From Gammaproteobacteria bacterium (GTDB lineage Bacteria; Pseudomonadota; Gammaproteobacteria; Pseudomonadales; Pseudomonadaceae), in NCBI GenBank assembly GCA_903970465.1, contig CAJCIO010000078.1:1-33675 (forward strand): a DNA stretch of 33,675 nucleotides, written 5' to 3'. A model generated the notes under the pieces. That model was not told the DNA's origin, searched no databases, and saw nothing but the letters and a program-made list of their open reading frames with translations. This document shows positions 26,930 to 33,675 of the stretch, piece by piece. Made by a program: the position numbers and the translations under genes. The stretch's first letter is position 1. Every line of letters begins with the position of its first letter.

Positions 26930-26985
26930 CCTTCGCGGGCAAGCCTTGCTCCCACACCAGTGGGAGCAGAGCTTGTTCGCGAAGG
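26930..26985. repeat. REP pair between amaB and amaA
   Basis: Arms at 26930-26955 and 26960-26985 share 22 of 26 complementary positions with a 4-base loop, and carry the CTTCGCGGGCAAGCCTTGCT core. It lies in the 132-bp gap between amaB and amaA, which are read in the same direction. Confidence 0.9.
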
Positions 26986-27026
26986 GGCCGGTACTGACAG
27001 TACACATCCCCTATTCGAGCCCAGCC

Positions 27027-28313
27027 ATGACAAAACTGCGTCAAGAGTGTCTGTGGGAGCACATCACGCCAGCGGCCTCTGCTGCTGTGGCGCTCAGCGG
27101 TGAAACCAGCGCCGACGTCTGCATCATCGGCGCCGGTATCACCGGTTTATGCGCCGCCCTGCACCTGCTGGAAAACGGCAAATCGGTCGTTCTGGTCGAG
27201 GCTCATGAAATCGGCCATGGCGGTTCCGGGCGCAATGTCGGGCTGGTCAATGCGGGTACCTGGGTGGCGCCTGATGATGTCGATGCGGTGCTGGGCCATC
27301 AGCACGGCGAGCGCCTGAACCGGGTGCTGGGTGGCGCGCCGGCAGAAGTCTTCGCCCAGATCAAACGCTATGGCATCGATTGCCAGGCGCATCATCACGG
27401 CACCCTGCACATGGCCCACAACAGCAAGGGCATTGCCGATCTGCAATCGCGACATGCCCAGTGGTCCCGGCGCGGCGCCAGCCTGGAGCTCCTCACCGGG
27501 GCGCGCTGCGAAGAATACTGCGGCACCCGCAAGGTCGAGGCGGCACTGCTCGATCATCGTGCCGGCACGATCAACCCCATGGCCTACAGCCGCGGCCTGG
27601 CCGCCGCAGTCGAGCGCCTGGGTGGCAGGATTTTCAGTCGCAGCGCCGTGCAGCAGTTGCAACGCGAGGGCTTTGGCTGGCGTGTGGTCACCCAGGGTGG
27701 CCAGGTGGTGGCCGACAAGGTGATCATCTCCACGGGCGCCTACACCGAAGGTGAGTGGACCGACCTCAAGCGCAGTTTTTTCCGCGGCTACTACTGCCAA
27801 GTGGCCTCGGTGCCGCTGGGTGGCACCGCTGCGAACACCGTGTTGCCCCATGGCCAAGGCTCGTGGGACACCCGCACCGTGCTCAGCAGCATCCGCCGGG
27901 ATGACCAGGGGCGCCTGTTGCTGGGCAGCCTGGGCAGGGTCGACAACAAACCCGCGGGCTTCATTCGCAGTTGGGCCGACCGCATCCAGCGTCATTACTT
28001 TCCGCAATTGGGCAAGGTCGAGTGGGAAATGCACTGGACCGGCTGCATCGACTTCACCCCCGATCACCTCATGCGCGTTTTCGAGCCCGCCGCCGGGCTG
28101 GTATCGGTGAGTGGCTACAACGGCCGTGGCAACACCACGGGCACTGTGGTCGGTAAGGCATTGGCGCAGTTTCTGCTCGATGACGATCCAGCGGGCTTGC
28201 CTATGCCGTTCTCAGCCAAAAAGCCTGTTCGGGCAGCAGGCCTGCGGACCTTGATGTACGAGACGGGTTTCTCGCTTTATCACGCCGGGCAGTGTGTGCG
28301 GGTCGTTTTGTAA
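27027..28313 (+). CDS. amaA: L-pipecolate oxidase
   Basis: A 428-residue FAD-dependent DAO-family oxidase. GAGITG at residues 35-40 binds the FAD pyrophosphate, followed by VVLVEAHEIGHGGSGRNVG, and the C-terminal SGYNGRGNTTGT closes the fold. The length equals that of P. putida AmaA (428, from memory). AmaA oxidises L-pipecolate to piperideine-6-carboxylate, the substrate of AmaB, so the pair feeds 2-aminoadipate and then HglS. The ATG at 27027 lacks a strong Shine-Dalgarno sequence; the longer in-frame extension reads through the REP pair and is rejected. Confidence 0.92.
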   Translation: MTKLRQECLWEHITPAASAAVALSGETSADVCIIGAGITGLCAALHLLENGKSVVLVEAHEIGHGGSGRNVGLVNAGTWVAPDDVDAVLGHQHGERLNRVLGGAPAEVFAQIKRYGIDCQAHHHGTLHMAHNSKGIADLQSRHAQWSRRGASLELLTGARCEEYCGTRKVEAALLDHRAGTINPMAYSRGLAAAVERLGGRIFSRSAVQQLQREGFGWRVVTQGGQVVADKVIISTGAYTEGEWTDLKRSFFRGYYCQVASVPLGGTAANTVLPHGQGSWDTRTVLSSIRRDDQGRLLLGSLGRVDNKPAGFIRSWADRIQRHYFPQLGKVEWEMHWTGCIDFTPDHLMRVFEPAAGLVSVSGYNGRGNTTGTVVGKALAQFLLDDDPAGLPMPFSAKKPVRAAGLRTLMYETGFSLYHAGQCVRVVL

Positions 28314-28392
28314 GCCGCTGCGGCGGCGCCGGGTGACACGCCGCTGTTATGCGAATCCCCGGCTCAATGGCTCATGCCGATGGAAAAGCCCG

Positions 28393-28408
28393 TGGTATAG
28401 ATATTGCT
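28393..28408 (+). promoter_or_regulatory. Sigma-54-like -24/-12 element upstream of the methyltransferase gene
   Basis: TGGTATAGATATTGCT has GG and GC exactly 10 bases apart and a good TTGCT -12 element, but only partial agreement in the CACG part of the -24 block. It lies about 116 bp before the methyltransferase ATG. This 28314-28523 spacer otherwise shows only a GC-rich imperfect hairpin just after amaA. Confidence 0.3.
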
Positions 28409-28523
28409 TCAGCCCTTGGCAACTGTGCCGCGCAACCAAAATCGACGACTTATTGGCGTTTTTTCGGCCTTTGTGTGTGCCCGTCTCGCAAGCAAGACCC
28501 TTCATGGTTTCGAGGTTCGATTG

Positions 28524-29390
28524 ATGGCCCAGGATCGCATTGCTCGACAGTGTATCTGCTGCACCAGCGCTGAACTCGATCGCTCGCCGGCGGTGTTGAT
28601 GCCTTTCGTCGCCAAGCGAGTCTTCGGCCACGAGCCGGTGCAGATCACCGAAGAGTGGGGCCTGCGTGACCTCCAGTCGGGAATGGCCTACACCTTGTGC
28701 GCGTCCTTGCAGTGTCAGCGATGTGGCGCGTTGTTCCTCGATTACCGTTTTTCGGACGCCGAAATGATGAGCCTCTATCAGGGCTATCGGGACGAGCGCT
28801 ACAACCGCGAGCGGCAACGATTCGAGCCGGGTTATGCCGCCACGGTCGAGCATTACGAAGGTCGGGCCGGCTATATCGCCGATGTCGAGCGCTGGCTCGA
28901 GCCTCGCCTGCCTGCCAACCCTGCCGTGCTGGACTGGGGCGGTGACAGTGGCATCAACACGCCGCTGCTGGGTCGCAGCCGCCTCACCCATGTCTACGAC
29001 ATTTCTACGGTAGCTCCGCTGCCTGGAGTCGAGGCTGTGGATCTGGAGACGATCAAGCGCCACGATTACGACCTGATTACCTGCAGCCAGGTGCTGGAGC
29101 ACGTGCCCTATCCCTTGGCGCTCCTGGCGCAGATCGCCGAATCGCTGCACGCAGACACCTTGCTGTACCTCGAGGTCCCCCATGAGGCCTTGATCCGTAA
29201 CAATCCCGGCAGCAAGCAGTTGGCCGGCCTCAAGCGGCACTGGCACGAACACATCAACTTCTACACCGAGCAGTCGCTACGTGAACTCGTTAGTCAGGCG
29301 GGGCTGCAGGTGCAGGAGTTCATGCATCTGGACGTCGACCTCGGCTGGCGAAACGGCACCTTGCTCGGGCTGTTGGCCAAGCGTGCATGA
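28524..29390 (+). CDS. SAM-dependent methyltransferase with N-terminal zinc-binding cysteines
   Basis: A 288-residue class I methyltransferase. CICC near residue 10 and CQRC near 67-70 form a likely zinc site, as in the C-methyltransferase group that acts on sugars. The SAM motif I is VLDWGGDSGINTPLL (about 134-148), followed by VYDIS and a motif region LITCSQVLEHVPYP. A conserved HINFYTEQSL segment follows later. The ATG has GAGG 8 bases upstream. It is followed after 97 bp by the large glycosyltransferase, suggesting a joint role in building a methylated glycan. The acceptor is unknown. Confidence 0.82.
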   Translation: MAQDRIARQCICCTSAELDRSPAVLMPFVAKRVFGHEPVQITEEWGLRDLQSGMAYTLCASLQCQRCGALFLDYRFSDAEMMSLYQGYRDERYNRERQRFEPGYAATVEHYEGRAGYIADVERWLEPRLPANPAVLDWGGDSGINTPLLGRSRLTHVYDISTVAPLPGVEAVDLETIKRHDYDLITCSQVLEHVPYPLALLAQIAESLHADTLLYLEVPHEALIRNNPGSKQLAGLKRHWHEHINFYTEQSLRELVSQAGLQVQEFMHLDVDLGWRNGTLLGLLAKRA

Positions 29391-29487
29391 CTGCGTCACA
29401 GCGTCGGGCCCAGTGTCTGCACGCTGATGATGCCTGGTGTTGCCTGAGCCCATTGGGGCCCCATCTTGGTTTTCAGGAGTGTCTTTT

Positions 29488-32400
29488 GTGACGCGTTCTT
29501 TGTATGCCCCCCGTCCCAACCCCTATTACGTCTATGCGATGGATTACCGACGCAATTCCGCCGGTATCCGGGTGATGCACGCGTTGTGCGATGCACTGCT
29601 CAAGTCAGGATTCGAGGCCTATGTATTCGGCAACGTATTGAACCCAGCGTTGATGACGCCACGCTTGACCGAGGAGGTCATCAATCGCCATCGCGAATAC
29701 GGTATCGAGCCCATCGTGGTGTATCCCGAGGTGATCGGCAACAATCCGCTGGCGGGCAATGTTGTGGTCAGGTACCTGCTCAATTGGCCTGGTTTTCTGA
29801 CTGTCCAAGGGTCGATGGGATACGGCCGCGACGACATCCTCTATGCCTACACCAAGGATTTGCTGATGCCAGGGGAGCCGGAAGATCAGACCTTGTTCAT
29901 GCCGCCGTTCGACCTGCGCGTGTTTCGACCATCTGACGACCCCGGCAAGCGTATTGCGGGGAAGATCTGTTACTACCAAGGGCGAGCCAAGCAGGTACCC
30001 ATCGACCCGGCGCTGCTGGCAGCGGATTCCGTTGAAATTACCACTACCTGGCCGGCGTCCTGGGAGGCGATGGCTGACCTGTTCCAGACCTGCGAATACT
30101 TCTATTGCACCGAGTCTTCGGCCCTCACCGGTGAGGCGGCGCTGTGCGGCTGCCTGAGTGTGATACTGCCCAACGAATGGGTGCCCAGTCTTATTGGCCA
30201 GAGTGAAACTCAAGGGCTGGGGCTGGCGTGGGGCCTGCACCCTGACCAGCTGGAGCAGGCCCGTAGCACCTTGCCGCTGTATCGCGCGAGGATGCTGCAA
30301 CAAGAGGCCGAGTTCTGGAAATCCCTGGATGCCTTCATCGAAGTGACCCAGCAGGGCGCGCGTGACTACCAAGCCCGGCCCAAGGTCGACGAGGTCAGTC
30401 GCTGGCTGGCGTCGCGAGTGTTGAGCGCGCAGCAGCAGGCGCTTGTCGACGCCCGTGTCGAGCAGCATCCCGTGCCTTCTTTGCACTGGCTGATCATCGA
30501 TAGCGACGGCTCGGCGCAACAGCTGCAGCGCAGTGTCGACAGCATCAACGCCTTGCACAGCGTGCTTGATGCCGACCTCCGCATTCATGTCTTGAGCATC
30601 GATCCCGCGAGCGTGCTGCCGCAAGCCAATCTGCTGTCGCAGCAGTTCATGCCGGATACGGGTGTCGAGCAACTGAACGACGTGCTGATGGCGTCGTCGG
30701 CGCAGTGGTTCATGTTGCTGCAGGCAGGCGACGAGCTCACGATCGGCGGCTTCGTGACAATGGCTCTGGAGCTGGCGAGCACGGCTGATCGACGTGCGCT
30801 GTACACCGACGAGGTGATGCGCATGGAGGATGGCAGCAAGGGCCTGTTGCTTCGCCCTGACCTGAATCTCGACCTGTTGCTCAGCTGCCCGGCGAGCATG
30901 GCGCGCCACTGGTTGTTCCACCGCGGGACGTGGCAGGCAATGGGCGGCTTCGACCGACAGTTCGCCCAGGCATTCGAGCTCGAATACATTTTGCGTCTGA
31001 TCGAAACCGGCGGCTTCGAGGGCCTGGGGCATATCAGCGAGCCGTTGCTGGTGGGCGAAGTGCTCAGCCTGCATGACCAACCGCAAGTGCGCGAGGTGAT
31101 CGAGCGGCATCTGCATGCCCGCGGCTTCGGGCGGGCGACGGTCGCTTCGAGCAGGCCCGGCTGCTACGAACTCGATTTCGCACACGGTGCCACGCCGATG
31201 GTGAGTATCGTGATACTCGTGGACGGGCAGTTGACCAAGGTGCAGCGGTGCACCGAAAGCCTGCTGGAAAATACCCCCTACGCCCACTATGAATTGCTGC
31301 TGCTGGATCGCGGCAACGAAGACCTGCAAGTCGTGAGTTGGCTCAACGGCATCGAGCAGCTCGGCATTGCCCATATACGCGTGCTCAGGTACGCGGCCGA
31401 GGCCCCGCAGGCGCTGCTCAATCACGCGGCCAGCCAGGCGCGCGGCGAGTTTTTGGTATTCCTCGACTGCACCACCGGCGTGCTGCACAAGGACTGGCTG
31501 CAGCAGTTGCTCAACCATGCCCAACGACCTGAGGTCGGCTGCGTGGGACCGATGCTGATCGGTGGCGACGGCAAGATCATTCGGGCCGGACTGGTGCTGG
31601 GGCTGGGTGAATCGGTGGGTGCGCCGGGGCAGGGCTTGACGGCGGACTCGGTCGGTTACATGCAGCGCCTGCAGGTCGATCAGAACTTCTCGGCGCTGAG
31701 TGGTGAGTGCCTGATGGTCCGTCAGGAGCACTTCATTGCGGTAGGCGGCTTTGATGAGCAGCTGCACCCTTGGTCCAATGTCGACCTGTGCCTGAAGATT
31801 CAGCAAGCCGGGTATCTGAATGTGTGGACGCCGCGGGTGAAGTTGCTGCTCAGCGGCACTGAAGCCGAGAAACCCAGCACGGAGCAGACCGACAGGCTGT
31901 ATGAGCGCTGGCTGCCGGTGCTGGCACGCGATCCAGCCTATAACCGCAATTTTTCGCTGGTCGCCGGTGCGGCGTTCCAGCCGGTCGACCCCGCGCTGTC
32001 GTGGCGCCCGTTGGCGGCCTGGAAGCCTGTACCCACAGTGCTGGTGCACCCCGTGGAGAAACTGGCGTGCGGCTGGCAACGCATCATCGCGCCGCTGGAT
32101 GCCATGCGCGCCGCCGGTTCGGTCGAGGGGGTACATGCGCCGCGGGCGTTGTCGGCGATCGAGCTGGAGCGTTTTGAGCCGGACGTGATCGTGCTTCAGC
32201 ACCAGCTGACCCGGCAGAGCCTGGTCGACATGCAACGTATGAAGCAGTTTTCTCGAGCGTTCAAGGTGTACGACCTGGATGCCTACCTGCCCGACCAGCC
32301 AGCGTTCGCGCGGCTGCGCCAGCCACCCGAACAGGTGGTCGAGATGATGGCCCAGGCGTTTGCCTGCATGGATCGGGTGTTGGTATCGAACCCGGTACTG

Positions 32401-33009
32401 GCGCAGGTATTCGAAGGCTTCAATGCCGACATCCGCATCATGCCGACACGCCTTGACCCGTTGCGCTGGTCGGGCCTGAGCAGTGCCCGGCGCTGCTCGA
32501 CCAAGCCGCGTATCGGCTGGGTCGGCGGTATTCCCCAGGCGGGCGACCTGCGCGTCATCAGCGAAGCGATCAAGGAGCTGGCCGGTGAAGTGCAGTGGGT
32601 GGTGCTCGGCTCCTGTCCGGACGAACTGTTGCCGTACATGCATGAAGTGCGCAAGGGCGTGCCATTGGCGTCCTACCCCGCAGCCTTGGCAGCGTTGAAT
32701 CTGGACCTTGCTGTGGTGCCGCTCGAAGCGACCTTGATCAACCGCTGCAGCAGCCACCAGCGCCTGCTGGAATACGCCATGTGCGGCGTGCCGGTGATCT
32801 GCAGCGACCTTGAGCCCTTCCATGGCGACTTGCCGATTACGCGGGTGAAGAACACTCATGCGCAGTGGATGCATTATCTGCGGGCCTATCTGAGCGACCT
32901 GGATTCGGTAGCGCTGCTCGGCGATGCGTTCCGCGCCCAGGTGCAGCGCGACTGGATGCTGGACGACGCGAGCATTGCGGCCTGGCGTTCGGCGTGGTTG
33001 CCTGGCTGA
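29488..33009 (+). CDS. Large multi-domain glycosyltransferase
   Basis: A 1173-residue cytoplasmic protein without a signal peptide or membrane helices. Residues 1-300 look like a GT4-type half (YYVYAMDYRRNSAGIRVMHA). About 350-560 is a GT2-like domain ending in AMGGFDRQF. About 571-800 is a second GT2 fold (MVSIVILVDGQ, then GGFDEQLHPWSNVDLC). About 870-1173 is a GT1/GT4 domain (PRIGWVGG, then HQRLLEYAMCGVPVICSD). The metal-binding acidic triads of both GT2 domains are altered: QAGDE (412-416) and LDCTTG (Asp660). The GTG start has AGGAG 8 bases upstream. Similar giant proteins glycosylate flagellin or O-antigen; which applies here is unknown. Confidence 0.85.
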   Translation: MTRSLYAPRPNPYYVYAMDYRRNSAGIRVMHALCDALLKSGFEAYVFGNVLNPALMTPRLTEEVINRHREYGIEPIVVYPEVIGNNPLAGNVVVRYLLNWPGFLTVQGSMGYGRDDILYAYTKDLLMPGEPEDQTLFMPPFDLRVFRPSDDPGKRIAGKICYYQGRAKQVPIDPALLAADSVEITTTWPASWEAMADLFQTCEYFYCTESSALTGEAALCGCLSVILPNEWVPSLIGQSETQGLGLAWGLHPDQLEQARSTLPLYRARMLQQEAEFWKSLDAFIEVTQQGARDYQARPKVDEVSRWLASRVLSAQQQALVDARVEQHPVPSLHWLIIDSDGSAQQLQRSVDSINALHSVLDADLRIHVLSIDPASVLPQANLLSQQFMPDTGVEQLNDVLMASSAQWFMLLQAGDELTIGGFVTMALELASTADRRALYTDEVMRMEDGSKGLLLRPDLNLDLLLSCPASMARHWLFHRGTWQAMGGFDRQFAQAFELEYILRLIETGGFEGLGHISEPLLVGEVLSLHDQPQVREVIERHLHARGFGRATVASSRPGCYELDFAHGATPMVSIVILVDGQLTKVQRCTESLLENTPYAHYELLLLDRGNEDLQVVSWLNGIEQLGIAHIRVLRYAAEAPQALLNHAASQARGEFLVFLDCTTGVLHKDWLQQLLNHAQRPEVGCVGPMLIGGDGKIIRAGLVLGLGESVGAPGQGLTADSVGYMQRLQVDQNFSALSGECLMVRQEHFIAVGGFDEQLHPWSNVDLCLKIQQAGYLNVWTPRVKLLLSGTEAEKPSTEQTDRLYERWLPVLARDPAYNRNFSLVAGAAFQPVDPALSWRPLAAWKPVPTVLVHPVEKLACGWQRIIAPLDAMRAAGSVEGVHAPRALSAIELERFEPDVIVLQHQLTRQSLVDMQRMKQFSRAFKVYDLDAYLPDQPAFARLRQPPEQVVEMMAQAFACMDRVLVSNPVLAQVFEGFNADIRIMPTRLDPLRWSGLSSARRCSTKPRIGWVGGIPQAGDLRVISEAIKELAGEVQWVVLGSCPDELLPYMHEVRKGVPLASYPAALAALNLDLAVVPLEATLINRCSSHQRLLEYAMCGVPVICSDLEPFHGDLPITRVKNTHAQWMHYLRAYLSDLDSVALLGDAFRAQVQRDWMLDDASIAAWRSAWLPG

Positions 33010-33020
33010 TCGGGGCGGGC

Positions 33021-33675
33021 TCATTGCGTGGCCGGCCGATACTGCAGCGCCTCGGCGATATGGCTGCGCTGTATCTGCTCCACGTGTTGCAGATCCGCCA
33101 AGGTGCGCGCGACTTTCAATAGCCGGTGGGCCGAGCGCAGCGACAGGGTCAAGCGTTCGCAGGCTGTTTCAAGCCATTGTTCGTCGGCCTTGCTCAGGGG
33201 GCAGTGCTCGCGCAGGCTGGGCAGGTCGAGAAAGGCGTTGGCGCAGCCCTGTCGCCGATTTTGCCGGTCCCGGGCCTCGGCTACCCGTTGCGCCGCGTTG
33301 GCGCTGTCGTCACCGGCGGTGGGTTGATGGGCGAGGGCGGTGGCTTCGCGGGCGACGGTGAGGTGCAGGTCGATACGATCGAGCAACGGGCCGGACAGTT
33401 TGTTGCGGTAGCGCTGGATCTGGTCGCTGCTGCACTGGCAACGTCCCGTGGATTCGCCCAGATAGCCGCAGGGGCAGGGATTCATCGCCGCCACCAGTTG
33501 GAAGCGCGCCGGGAAGCGAATCCGGTCGCGAGCGCGGGCGATGACGATTTCGCCGCTTTCCAGCGGTTCGCGCAGCACTTCCAATACTTTTCGATCAAAC
33601 TCCGGAAGCTCGTCCAGAAACAGCACGCCATGGTGCGCCAAGGTGATTTCGCCGGGTTGCGGACGACTGCCGCCG
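33021..33675 (-). CDS. comM: Magnesium chelatase-like AAA+ protein ComM, C-terminal part
   Basis: The last ~217 codons of a leftward gene whose start lies beyond the right edge. The Walker B region GVLFLDELPEF and the sensor segment RFQLVAAMNPCPCGYLG, with its cysteine pair continued by GRCQC, identify the YifB/ComM family; the end carries the MgsA-like C-terminal domain (LSLRSAHRLLKVARTLADL). ComM is a hexameric helicase that drives branch migration during natural transformation. It converges with the glycosyltransferase, with 11 bp between the stops. Confidence 0.93.
   Translation of the reverse strand, partial: GGSRPQPGEITLAHHGVLFLDELPEFDRKVLEVLREPLESGEIVIARARDRIRFPARFQLVAAMNPCPCGYLGESTGRCQCSSDQIQRYRNKLSGPLLDRIDLHLTVAREATALAHQPTAGDDSANAAQRVAEARDRQNRRQGCANAFLDLPSLREHCPLSKADEQWLETACERLTLSLRSAHRLLKVARTLADLQHVEQIQRSHIAEALQYRPATQ

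Noticed and set aside
28320..28344. Rho-independent terminator after amaA
   Set aside because: The GCGGCG/CGCCGC stem is short, its loop is 13 bases and no T-run follows.
29391..29487. GGGGCCCC palindrome as a terminator between the methyltransferase and glycosyltransferase genes
   Set aside because: The 8-base self-complementary run has no room for a loop and no T-run follows; the genes are probably cotranscribed.
29605..33024. A 1139-codon open frame antisense to the glycosyltransferase
   Set aside because: It is an exact shadow of a gene with strong GC3 bias. Its translation is Gln/His/Arg-rich with no recognisable domain, and the sense frame has clear glycosyltransferase motifs.

Overview
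The window looks like chromosomal DNA of a Pseudomonas of the putida/fluorescens lineage. Three things point there: high GC with strong GC3 bias, repeated REP elements built on a GCGGGCAAGCCTTGCTCCCACA-type core, and a gene order that matches, from memory, the pauC-pauB-dadRAX-pauR-xpt-rep block of P. aeruginosa (around PA5295-PA5312) and P. putida KT2440 (around PP_5257-PP_5278). No tRNA, rRNA, CRISPR array, IS element or prophage gene was seen.

Left part (1-8.1 kb): a partial unidentified gene and a cupin gene are read leftward. Opposite them is an aldehyde dehydrogenase of the PauC/KauB/PuuC type. Then come a lipoprotein phospholipase D, a MocR-type (GntR plus aminotransferase) regulator, a divergent DUF1127 protein, a PuuB/PauB-like flavoprotein oxidase and a YkgJ-type Cys-cluster protein. 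Next is a 0.4-kb array of three near-identical ~132-bp tandem units carrying REP-like palindromes.

Middle part (8.1-17.1 kb): the alanine-catabolic set dadR (Lrp type), divergent from dadA-ridA-dadX, is followed by the polyamine repressor homologue pauR, an acetyl-CoA hydrolase/transferase, and the leftward rep-xpt pair. DadA oxidises D-alanine, RidA removes reactive imine by-products and DadX interconverts L- and D-alanine. PauR is expected to control pauB/pauC-type genes, and candidate sites with a shared TGAA-containing core are seen upstream of pauC, pauB and pauR.

Right part (17.3-28.3 kb): a GGDEF/EAL protein with a degenerate cyclase motif (ProE-like), a convergently overlapping MATE efflux gene, a LysR regulator and a Cache-type chemoreceptor precede a lysine/pipecolate degradation cluster. 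In that cluster hglS (2-oxoadipate to D-2-hydroxyglutarate) diverges from amaB and amaA (L-pipecolate to 2-aminoadipate). The hglS-amaB intergenic region carries two 15-bp LysR-like dyads.

End (28.4-33.7 kb): a zinc-site SAM methyltransferase and a 1173-residue multi-module glycosyltransferase form a probable cell-surface glycosylation pair. A sigma-54-like sequence lies upstream, and the pair ends convergently with the 3' part of comM. No clearly new defence or mobile system was found. The most unusual items are the tandem REP-derived array, the multi-domain glycosyltransferase with degraded GT2 active sites, and several undocumented operator-like dyads.
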